Assembly: GCA_013396635.1 (NCBI GenBank)
Contig: WBMW01003950.1
Coordinates: 2,209,308-2,273,307 of the forward strand
DNA length: 64,000 nt
Direction of reading: 5' to 3'
DNA from: Penelope pileata
Taxonomy: Eukaryota > Chordata > Aves > Galliformes > Cracidae
Every line of letters begins with the position of its first letter. Within the stretch, counting starts at the first letter, position 1. The notes under the pieces are model-generated. The model was not told the DNA's origin. It worked only from the letters and a program-made list of their open reading frames with translations, and searched no databases. A program made the position numbers and the translations under genes. Shown here piece after piece: positions 1-11,200 of this stretch.

Positions 1-3000
1 AAAGAACCATATGGAAATAATTTGGCATATTTTTTTTTCTGTATCATATCTGGGATTGATTAGTGTGACTTGGGTTTTCAAATTAAAAAAAGAGGAAAAA
101 AAAAAGCTCTTTTACAGTAGTAGTTGCTTCCAAATGAATGGATCTGATTTCCCTTTAATACTTGCAGGACAAGAAGTGGCTGTTCAGTTCCTTTTAAGAA
201 TCTTCCCTCCTGCTGGAGTTTATTGAGTTTTGTCATTCCAAAAATAGTATTTCTGGTTGCTTGAGTTACAACTCCTCACTGAACTTTTTAGTAGTAGTAA
301 TACATTTTTATTCTGCTTTTATCAGATCTCAGTTTTTAGCTGTGACGTGTGTTCTGCCAGGTCTTGCCCTTTCTTTATCCTTCAAGGAGGCAGAAGCAGC
401 AGCAGCATGACCATCTAAGCCTTCAGCTTACATCTCGCAGTGTAGTAACACATGGCTTCATTATTCTTTCATAAAGTACATACTGCTGTCATCAGAGCTT
501 GATCTCAGGTTGACTTTCAAGTTTACAGTGCTCATATCTAAAGAAAACTGAATCAAAGTAGGATCAAAACATGAAAGTAGAGAACATTCTGTAGCCTGGA
601 AGGACTTCCAAATACGCTGACTCACCGGGCATCCATTAAGAAGAACCGAGTAGAAGTAGATTTTTCTTGTTCTTAATTCTGGCTTAGTAAACCTCTTCAG
701 AGGTTGTGTGCCCTAACTTCTTTCTTCATAGTCAGGTTCTGTACTGTCTTAATAAAAACCCAACATCCATACATGGTCAGAAGAGAGATAAAGTAAAAAA
801 GCCCAAGTCATTCCCCCACTGTGTATATCAAGAGTTCCTAGACTGTTCTGTCCCCTATTGCTCCGATGCTGCTCGTCTGATAAGTGTTTTGGTCATGGCG
901 CAGGGACTGCTGGGCTGGTCCCTGTGCAAGGCTGTGATTCTCCCCAGCATGTCTTCTCTGCTGCAATGTCTGTATGGGGTCTGGTGCAGAAACTTAATGG
1001 AGGTGCCCAAGATGTAGGAGGTGAGGCTGAACTGACTGACGAAGATGAAGATACTAACATAGCAGCTGGGATATGGAAAAGGATATGGAAGAGAAAGGTT
1101 GCTATATCTCCAGAACTGCTGACTAAAGTGCACCTGTGCTTTGTGCCTAGCAAGGCTGTGTCTACGAGATTGCTTACAACCTGGGGGTCTCGGCCCCGGC
1201 TGAGCTCACCTTAAGAGCTCTTTGCAAAATTGCATATCACTATAGCCAAGGGATCTGCTGGAAACCATAGGTAGGGTTGGTAGTCTGTGTCTTACGAGGC
1301 CAGTGCAGACTCAGAAACCAGGTGATGGCAGCCTTAGTTCAGAAAGCGTAGCTGTTAATTCTTGTCACATTCCTGAGTTGTCCTTTAAGGAACATGTTGT
1401 GACAGCAGGTATCAGACCTTCCCTGCAGCCAGAGGTTCAATTAGGAACGGTGGAGTCTGAGCCTCATCTAACTCTCCGCCCGTCTGTTTCTATTAGCTGA
1501 ACAGTTTTTAAGTCTCATTATTACATTGTGAATCTAGACAGATTTTCTGGACGTTGATGAGATTTCACACTTCAGTTTTGGTGGTGCGGGAGATGCCTAA
1601 GATGTAACTACTGAAGCCATGAGAAAACAGTTTTTAAAATTGAAAGCATTTAAGTCAAACAGAGTTAGCAATATGAAAAATGAAAGTCAGTGTGTTGCCA
1701 AAACCATATCAGTGACTGAGGATTTCAGTTTAAAAATTGTGGTCTGGGTGCTTATACTGTAAGTGTATATTATAGACATAGCCTGTATAGGGTAATATAT
1801 ACTTAGAAGCAGGATGTAAGTACTTCAGTAATGCAGAATGAAAATGTGCAAGTTGAAACTGCTTCACTTGTCATCCCTGGGTTGATGTATGCTTCTGTAA
1901 TAAAAAGCGCACACAAAAAGGTTCAGTGTACAGCTTGTCTTTTAGTCCAAGCTTGGCAGCTGACAACAGATTAGATTTTTCAGAAAACTGGAGGAAAAGT
2001 TGGTTTTAGGCACAGGAAATATCAGGAAATATCAAACTCGTGAGTATGAGTTAGAAGTCTTCAGTCAGCAGCAGAAGAGCAAAATGGTTCAGAAAGAAAT
2101 TCAAAGTGAATGAGCAGCCAACACAGAGAGAGATGCTAAGGAGGGGAGTAATGTAAATAGATCAGGAAGATTATATCAGAGCGAGGAAAGTATCTTTTGG
2201 ATAGCAAAACTTTTTTCCCTCCATTAGCTGTCTGCATTTCAGTATCTCTTGTCAACTAGAGAGGGAAGCGGGAGGTGGTAATGAAAACAGCTATTTCAGA
2301 TTTCTTCTCTGTAAGTTTTTGATTCCTGGCACATTGCCTGCCTCATGGAAATTGGTACTGAAAGGCTGAGCAACAGTGTGGGAACAGGAGTTAACCTCTT
2401 GACCAATCTCTGAACTCTAGCATTGCCAATACAGAAATTCATTAGAGGTCTTTCAAGTAAACGAGATCCATTACTACTACTTAATACCCCATAGTGCGCA
2501 GAAATCCTTCACTCTTTCTTCAACTAAAAAGGAAGGCGTTCCTATGATTCATGTGTGTGGCACCATAAACATTTGCTACACATGGCCAAAAGAGTGCTCA
2601 GGTGCCTGAGGTGCCATGGCTGGAGCCTGCTGAGGTGTGGAGATGCGGGTCCTGCAGTGTGGCTCTAGGGCTCTGCGCAGCCCTTTCGGTGGCACAACTT
2701 GCATTAAAGTACTGCCTATGTTGCAGTTTTTTGCTGAGAAGTGGTAGGTATGGGATACAACATGCCTTTGGCTGTGTTTGCTAGCCACAGAGGTTGTACC
2801 TGCCGAGCCGCCCCTCAGCCTGGAGCCCCGGATGGCGGCCATTTTGGGCTGCCCGCTGTGTGCCTGCACCCAGCATGGCTTTAGCCTGCAGACTGGTGTA
2901 TTTCCTTCCTCACAGGCTTTAGGAATCACATAAATGACAACAGTTAGCTGTTAGAGAGCACTTTTTATCTTCCAAGCTTTGTATGAGCATTACGTAGTAA

Positions 3001-3706
3001 ACATGCTACCATAAACATGACAAATGGAGATGGAAATTGTGCAGTTTGGGTGAAATTCATAAGTGACACAGCTAGAAATTTCCATGAGCAGGGAGATGGT
3101 CTGAACAGAGGCTCTACTGACTGAGAAAGGTGGTGCAGGAAGATCACCCTTGCTCCCCATTACATCAGCATTGGACTCAGACCACTATGGAGCGTGCCCC
3201 AGCAGGACATTTGTGATGCTTTACCAATTTTAGGTAGGAGTAAGCTGTTGAGACAAGGCCTGTGCTTGCAATCAGTCTAACAGCAGTGCAGTGCCCACAG
3301 AATTGAACTGTTGGCTTAAAACAGCTTTCAACTCTTTTTTCTTTTTTTTTTTAACAAATCATTCTAAAAGCCTGTGTACTAAGTACATTTGTATGCATGT
3401 GTTTACGCTCTCAGGACAAGGGGAAAAGGGCATCTTCATTGTATTGCTCAATCCTGTAAAACAAAGCCAAAAGGGACCACGGGGATTATTTAGCATGATT
3501 TATATTGCGCAGGCAGTAGATTTTCTCTGAGTTAAGTGATTTTTTTTTTTAATTGAAACGGAACTATCCCCTGTTAAAAAACACCTGATTTTATTCCTAT
3601 ATTTCCTAGTGGTAGAAAATGATCCCAACTTTTAGCAAGCTTTTCTAATGGTTCATTACTCGTTTCTGCATACACTTACACTCTCTTAAAATGATGCAAT
3701 GGGCCT
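1..3706. other. Non-coding DNA, no gene recognised
   Basis: Short overlapping frames in several phases around 700-1215 and 2576-2929 look like chance. A 10-base unit is repeated twice in tandem at 2013-2032. A GC-richer block at about 2600-2890 carries a pair of YY1-like motifs around 2830-2848. Nothing resembles a known exon, RNA gene or repeat family. Confidence 0.6.
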
Positions 3707-3730
3707 GCCTGTTAGAAACTTCTAACAGGC
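3707..3730. repeat. Perfect 11-bp inverted repeat
   Basis: The arms 3707-3717 (GCCTGTTAGAA) and 3720-3730 (its exact reverse complement) are separated by only two bases. The pairing stops at the next base on both sides. It could form a cruciform or a tight RNA hairpin. No protein-binding family is recognised. Confidence 0.8.
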
Positions 3731-3869
3731 TTACAATGACATCCGAAAATTTTGTTCTTCCCCTAAATGCAGCCTGAGCTGTGGTTGGGTTTCCTCTTTG
3801 CCTTCTTTTGGGATAACTCAGGCATCTTGGCCGTCTTGATTTCAGCTGTGCTTTGCAATGCTTTTACCC
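3731..3869. other. Spacer, possible eroded end of ancient CR1
   Basis: This short stretch lies between the inverted repeat and the recognisable CR1 remnant. It may be the rest of the same element, but I cannot align it by eye. Confidence 0.3.
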
Positions 3870-4184
3870 TGTGTTGGCCTGTCTGTCTTCTAATACCCTC
3901 CAGTTTTTCAATAACCATTTTGAACTGTAAAGGCCAGAACCAGGTGCAGTACTGCAGAAGCTGTTACACCAGCACACAGCAATGTGACTTTTCTGCTGCT
4001 TTTCTAGAGCTCTGCTTGTACGTTGAAGGATGCCTTTAGCTCGCAAACCCAGCGGCACCCTTAGGGCCCATACTAAGTCTATTATCTACCATAATGCTAG
4101 TTCCTTTTCAGATTCCCTTTTTCCTACTCTTTAAGTGTACTCTGCAATCTCTGTTGCTAGATGTGACCTTCATTTCATATGATC
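3870..4184 (-). mobile_element. Ancient CR1 LINE remnant (end of ORF2)
   Basis: Read on the minus strand, this stretch follows the C-terminal part of the CR1 reverse-transcriptase ORF. Landmarks, in order, are a block like the stretch encoding the fragment before the LEYC motif, then CAGTACTGCACCTGGTTCTG (equivalent of the EYCVQFW region), then TTGAAAAACTGGAGGGTATT (equivalent of the VEKLERVQRR region). The similarity is to CR1 in general rather than to the young landfowl subfamilies, with many substitutions and small indels, so the insertion is old. It is 5' and 3' truncated and not functional. Weak similarity may continue to about 4400. Confidence 0.72.
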
Positions 4185-7100
4185 TAATCACACCTGAGAC
4201 CTCTCTGTTTTATCTCCTTCTTTATTTGCCAGTTCCCCCAATTTTTATGTTCTCTTTGACTTTGTCTGTAATTGGGAGTTGTGGAAAGCTGACCTGAGAA
4301 CTTGCAGTCTCTGTGTTTGTCTCCAGCAGGATGCCATCTCCTATTTTGGATGCACTGCTGCCTTTTTATCTTTATGTTGCTCTGGATTTTTTCTCCGCCA
4401 GCAAAGGTTTGGATGTGGCTCTTTCTTCAAATTATCTTCTGTCTTAGGGAGCTGATTTGTAGCAGACCTGGAGAACTTGGTGAATGTTGCTGTAAACACA
4501 TAGAGTTTCCATGGGTTTAAAGTTGTGCGGTGAATCCTTAGAAGAGTATTCCACTTTAAAACTTTCTTAGGTTTAAAAATTAAACTACCTTTGGTTCAGG
4601 AAATCCTCTGAACTAATAAATGCTAAAGGCTGACAAAGATGTTTGCCATTTTTTTTTCTTTTTTGCCAAGGCATTACTCTAGTAGTGAAATTACCCGTCA
4701 GAGGGCTTGAATGGTTATAATAAGGCAGGAACTCAGCTTCTGGGGACTTTTCAGCCATTTTCAGTTGCCAGAGGAATGAGAATACCCCATCTCCCCAGAC
4801 TTGGCAAACATATTGGCCTTTATTTTCCAAGTACTCAAGATTCTTCTTTTCCAGAGGAAAGAAGAGCCACAGTCAGAACCCTGGCATTGCAGATGTTGCT
4901 TTCAGGTTGATTTCAGTTGATTTGTACTGCCTTTCCATTTTACCTGCTTCCGTACTTGTCTGGCACCATGGCTTGTGTACCTCTCAAGAAATTAAACAGA
5001 AAGACAGAAGGGAGAGCTTCAGAATGAGAATGTTTTTTCCAGGAGATCCAGAAGAGTCATCAAGGTACCTTACCTGGAGGACAAGAACTGGAATGGGTGC
5101 ATATGTTGGTCCTGGTTTTCAAGATTTTGCCTAAAATATGGAGTCTCACTGCAGATTTCAGAGGGGTGGGATCCAGTGGCTGGATGTTCTGGCAATGATG
5201 TGGTAGCTGTTAACAAGTGGTGTACAGACAGATTTTTTTTTTTCCCACAGATAACACTCAAGTATTTCTCCAGATCACTCTTAAAACACATTTTAAAAAC
5301 TTACATCCAAGAATGAATCTGTGTAGAATTCTCTCTGACATGGCTCTGGCTCATGGCTCTGTTCCCATTTGGCTCCTGTGAACTCTACTTAGCCAGGCTT
5401 TAATCAAAGTAGTGTGCTTTATCATTCAATGGACTTTAATTCAGCTAAGGATCTTGCTGATAGAAAGAACATTAAGTTTGGATTTATCAGCTCTTAAGGT
5501 TTATCACTGAAGTCCTGGAGTTCAGGAAGTTTACGTTGCACAGGTGGAAATTTTTTGTTTTTTCTCAGACAAATTAAATCTAGATTTGTCTCCCATCTTG
5601 TAATAGCAGGTCCTTAAAAAATAGGAATTAAGTACTTCAAGACTTCCTTCCTTTCATCTCTATTGATGGAGCTGTTCTGCTGTATTTCATTTTGTGTGAA
5701 ATATCTGAATAGTCATAGTGAACAGAAAGCAACTGAGTAGGAATTACTTTGTAGCCTGGAGCTGACACATTCCCCTGAGAAAGAAAGGATGAGTTGAAGC
5801 TCACCGTAGCGGAGATCTTCCCACATTAGCTGATACATTATAAAAGAGATGAAAACAATTAATAAATTAATATCACCTGAAAAATCTTTCTCAAGGTTGA
5901 AAGTATTTGACAGCATCAACACAGATAACCTAAATTCATAATTTTGAAAAAGCTTTTTAGTTTTTTGTTTGTTTTTCCTTTGTTGTTTGTTTTTTTTAAC
6001 ATACTTCAAATATGGAAATTGATGTAAATGCTGAGTGAGTGGGAAATTCATGTTTCTATCCATTAGCATTTGATTTGTACATTTCTAAATACATACTGTA
6101 TGCTTACAAGCAACTCAGACTAATTAGCAGACAGGGAGTTTGAAAAGCAGATGTTATTTACAAAAGGCGATAGACAGGAACTTATGGAGAACAGTTTGGA
6201 ACAGAAGAATAGAAGCAGAAAGACCAGCAAACAATCTGGTTTTTTTCTTCCCCTTCTACTAAATTTAGAAGGCAAAAATACATTTTTTCCAGTGCTGTCA
6301 AAAGTAAAGTGCCTTATAAAATGGAAGAGATTTAAAGCAACTCACAAATAAATAGCTGCTGTAGCTAAAGGGAAGGAATAGCTTAGAAAAGGAAGAAAAA
6401 GAAATCCTGTGGTCTGAAAGAGATTTAGCTGAGTCTAAATATGAACTTTAATGGCAGTAGAACTTTTTTCCTGAAATCATGTATCTGACCTTGTGGGAGC
6501 TAGAAAAGGGAAGTTGACTCCAAATCCACAGTGTAGTGAAGGTGTTCTGTCAGCATTTTAATTGAGTCTTCATCAACATCAGTAGCAAATCAAGTTCAGC
6601 GAATCAGATTTCTGCCATGAACAGAAGTGTTGAGTGATGTGCCTCAATCTTTCTGATTAAAAACTAAATAATCTTTGAAAGATCTGCACAGGAAAGCATG
6701 TAGACCGGATGTTGGAGTTGCCAGTTCTATATCTGCCTCCATCATTGACACAATTATTCATTATTCAGGTACTTCTAATTACAGGGTTAAACTATGAATT
6801 TTATTCCCCACATCTTTTCAAGGCCTCATAATTAGGAAGATGGAAGGATAGCACTCAGTCATTATTTTGAATGCATCTACCAAAATTCAATATTTTGAAT
6901 GCATCTAACAAAACTGAGGACAGAACAAGAAGTTGTGAGGTTTTCTGTCAGTCAGAGCAAGGAAGTGTGCAGATGCCTCATGAGAGAGGGCTTGACTAAG
7001 AATTCACTTGGTACTGGAGGAAGCATAGCTTTTGCAGTGGACCAAAACAGATTATTCCAAAGATGCTGTTTTTCTTCACGCTATGAAAAAGAGCATTGTT

Positions 7101-7872
7101 CAAGTTTTTCAGATACCCCTTCATACATTGAAATTGCATTTCTTTCTAATTCTTTCTGCAGAATTCCAAGTCTAAACTTAACATAGTGGAAGCAAGACTG
7201 CATTTTCTCCTGTTGGTTGAAATGGGAACATGAGTGGACCCTCACTTTGCAATTCAGACAAGTCCGAGCTAATCGAAGCTGCAGACATGCATGTTTATAG
7301 CAAAGGGCAGAAGCTCAGCTGTTAATGCTCACCCATAATTAAATACCCAGAGTTATATTTGGTAGGGAAATCTCACCTCCTACCTTGCTGCAGAAACTGA
7401 GCTTTGTTGAAAAGTCTAATGCATTTAATACCATTATTGAAAATTATAGCTTGAAGTTTTGATTCATGTCTTGAGGTCAGTTTGCAATTAGCAATCTTTA
7501 GATAATGTACTGCAAATCCTTCTAATAAACCCACAGAGCCTTTTTTTTCTTTGTTGAAAGCATTGAGTCAATAGAATGCTGTTTCCCTCCACATGAGCAC
7601 TTTTACAAGCTGTGTATGCTATAAAAATGTTGTTAATGTGACAAAATTGTTTACTTGCTCATTAAAGAACCTCACACTAATGACTGGGAGAACCAGCAGT
7701 GTTGCAGTTGAGTTGATGATAAGAGGTCCCAGAATATGAAAGTAGTAAGTTTACAGTACTTTGGGCTAGAGAGACAGGCCACCATGCAAATCATCAGATG
7801 TTGCTGGTCCATGAAAAATATTTTTCATGCATTTCTGTACCAAGTGTGTAGGTAGGATACAAAACTTTGAGT
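4185..7872. other. Non-coding DNA, no gene recognised
   Basis: AT-rich unique sequence. It contains a T/G-rich run at about 5961-5998 and a 28-base tandem duplication at about 6864-6919. All reading frames are short. No RNA gene or repeat family is recognised, apart from possible CR1 decay at the left edge. Confidence 0.6.
6864..6919. repeat. 28-bp tandem duplication
   Basis: A unit beginning ATTTTGAATGCATCTA occurs at 6864 and again at 6892. The second copy differs by only a few bases, so the duplication is local and fairly recent. Confidence 0.75.
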
Positions 7873-8270
7873 ATCACAGAATCATAGAGTGCTTTGGGTT
7901 GGAAGGAATGCTTAAAGATTATCTAGTCCAATCCCCTTGCCATCAGCAGAGACGTCTTTCACTAGATCAGGTAGATCAAAGCCCCATCCAGCCCACCTTT
8001 GAGCACTTCCAGGGATGGGCCATCCAGAGCTTCTCTGGCAACCTGTTCCAGTGCCTCACCACCTTCACTGGGAAGGATTTCTTCCTTATATCCTGTTTAA
8101 ATCTACCCTATTTCATTTTAAAGCTGTATTCCCTTCTCACATCACTACAGGCCCTGGTAAAAAGTCCTCTCTTTCTTGTAAGCACACTGTATGTATTTAA
8201 AGGCAGTAACAAGATCTCTCCAGAGCCTTCTTTTCTCAAGGTCTTCTGAAATTTGACAGAGCCCTACTGG
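7873..8270 (-). mobile_element. CR1 LINE 3' end, minus strand
   Basis: The left edge TCACAGAATCATAGAG is the reverse complement of the ATTCTATGATTCTGTG-type tail. It is followed by antisense of the CR1 3' UTR and ORF2 end: GGGTTGGAAGGAATG, CCATCCAGCCCACC, CCTGTTCCAGTGCCTCACCACC, and AAGGCAGTAACAAGATCTCTCC. It is 5'-truncated near 8270, as is usual for CR1. The 140-residue plus-strand frame across it is antisense noise. Divergence is moderate. Confidence 0.92.
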
Positions 8271-11200
8271 TGCTGGCTTGTAGGTCAGAGCCACGCTACT
8301 GGAAGGAGGTGGTTTTTTGTATTCAAGACTTTTTGTAGGACACCAGCTCTTTTCCTCCGTAAGAAGAAGGAAGGTTTGTTCAGGCACTGGTGTACACCAC
8401 AGAGGAATGCAGCTCTCTCATTACAACTCCTGCTGACTCCTGAAATGATCCTCTCCGTGTCTGTGGCAGGAGAGTTTCTCCCTCAGATTGCAGAAGCAGC
8501 ACTATGAAATTTAGGTTTTGGTAGGTATCAGCATTACACTCCTGAAATCTCATCTCCTATTTTCAACTATATCACTGTCTGGTAAGATATTGCCTGACCT
8601 TGCTTCTCTGAAATCCAGATCATAGTCAGTAATACTGAAGGGAGAAATGCTCCAGTGAGCAAATCTAAAGACAAAATCTATTTTGGCAAATCTCCCTTGA
8701 AATTGTTTGATTTCCCAGCCCTGGCAAGAGTATGTGAAGCAAATGCTAACCAACAAAGAAATTATTTTATCTCTAATTTGTCATTCTGTTATAATTCCAA
8801 TCGACTTCAGTGACAGTATAGCAGTGAAATTGATTTCGCCCTCTACCAAATAAAAACATAAATTCATTCCCCTGACTGCCAGGAAAGCATAGTACTATTA
8901 TTAGGTGGGAAAACAAAACTGTTGCATTTCTAGAATTTTAGGTGGTGTGAAAAATGCACAGCATGTACTAGAGTAACCACAAAAAGGAATCTCAAAGAGG
9001 GCCATTTCCTGGGCTCCTGGAAAAAAAGAAGGACCCCTGGCAGTCACTGACATTTGGTCAAAGTGGGCTGACTCACCATTCTGCATTTCTAATGTTTCGT
9101 ACCAGTTTTGTGATGGTGCAAGTCTTTGGATTGCGGAAGCTTTTTCTTCCAGGGTTTTTCCCTACTGATTTTACTTCAAACCCTACCAGGAAATATAGCA
9201 GGAATTTATGTCCCCCTGATACCATGCAGTTACCTAACGTGATGCCTGCTCGGGGCGTGGGGACACCAACTAGCTAAATAGTAGGCCTGTGGCAGGAGTG
9301 CAGGGGATACAATACTACAGACAGCACAACCCAGGTGTTCCGTTGTTTAATGCCACTCAGCTATGCCCTTGTAACAGAAATGTGTCAGAAATAGGAGTAG
9401 CTCAGGGAAAAGTAGCAAACCCTTCATAGTGGCTTCACAAGTCAGAGAGCATGAACAGTGGTTCTGTGGCCTCATGAAGAGAGGGTATCCATGAAGCCCC
9501 ATGTGCCCCAGGTTTGTGTCCTGGGTACCATGTGACCCTGTGCTCTCCAGAACAACCCCCACTCACCCTTGGTGCTACGTGGCCTTCTCTCACTGCTGAA
9601 ATTATGAAATGTATATGGAAAAATAATAGAAAACGTCATCATTTCCCTGGAGGTAGGTTGTCAGCCTTGTGAGCAGGGAGTGCTGGCACAGCCCTGCACC
9701 CCTAACTACACCTGTGTGATTTGAATAGGAGAAGTGAGTGTGGATATCCAGCCATTTCATGCAGCTGGATATCACCTGAAAAGATGACAGCGTCTCTGCC
9801 CTGAAGGACTTATCCACTGCTACCTGGATCTTAAAAATGCAGCACTACGTGCGTTTGTAGATGTACCCACTTGTAGAGGGACCTGAGAGTAGGGGACTGT
9901 GGGAAGTTGGGGCTGGGGTTCAGTTTTGAGATTCCCCCCAGCCCCATGAGCTTGTATAGAGTTTAAACTGGGGAATAAAGAGGGAGTGAGGTAAGAAAAA
10001 AAGCAAAGTCTTACAAAATAGCCAAGTCTTATCTACACTGAGGAATGACTAACGGTCTTGTTTGCCTCTCAAGAACTTCCCACCACTGGAGATGGATGGA
10101 GTGAGCCCCGAACGATGGGTGGAACTGTGTGAGAGCTGATGATACTGCCAGCAGGGCTCCAGGGATGATGAAACATCTTGATTTTGATGTCTGTCACAAA
10201 GGCAAATGCTTCTTTCATCCAGTTTGGGGAAGTGGTATCAAACTCACAGACAGAAACAACATTAGAAAGACTACATTAGGCAGTGGTGGTGAAAGTTTAG
10301 CATAGTGAAGAAATAGTAGGTATTAGATAAGGTGAAAAATGGAGTCACAACTCCAAGAAGTCCCAGGTTTGTAAGTGGTCTTTAAGCTTTTTTTTTGTCA
10401 GAAGAGGAAATGAATATTACCCAGAAAGGTGACAAAATCCCTGCCTAGTCCAAAACGTAGCTGCTAAAGCTTTTATGAATGATCTTTGCTCTGCACGTTT
10501 CAGTTTTCATGAAACCAAGTGGAGACAAATGTAAAAATTTATATAACTCTAAAGGAATGCTTACTAAAATATTCCTGTCATTCAGAATAATATGAAGTGA
10601 GTGAACTTTTTCCACACAGTGACCTTAATGATTTCTCATATTCCAGCAAATTGTGTACGATCCCAGGAGTGTAGGTACAGTCGTGTATAGCATTACCATT
10701 CTGCCCAACCACTCTGACTTCTAACAAAGTAATACTTTCTGAATACTGTCTGCTAATTCTTCCCTTTTTCATGTCAGAGGGAGATGCATATTTTTCCTAT
10801 TTTGTCATAGAGAATCACTGAAGTACAGTTTTATTTGTATTTGTGGAGACAACAAAATCAAAGAAGATAGCAGCTTGGTGACTCCAACTGAAATAGTAGT
10901 TAAGATAAAACAGTGAAGTTTCTAGCATGGAAGAATGAGCACAGCTTGCATGAAACTGTGGACTGGAAAGAGATACTCTTTGAGAGAAAACATGAAAATG
11001 TTGTCTTTTTACCAAGAATGATGAGAACTCGTATGTCTGACCTGAGTGCAGGGAGGTAGGAGGGGCAGGTGAGTTAAAAGGGAGTGAGTTTGCAGGGAAA
11101 CTGGGAAATGAATTAGATAATTTAACCTCTTTTCCAAAGAAGCATTTTTTAATATCCCATATTTCTGTTATTATTCAAAAATTTTAGTACATCTCTCTCT

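Noticed and set aside
7827..8249. 140-codon frame, plus strand
   Set aside because: It is the antisense of a CR1 3' end and therefore not a gene.
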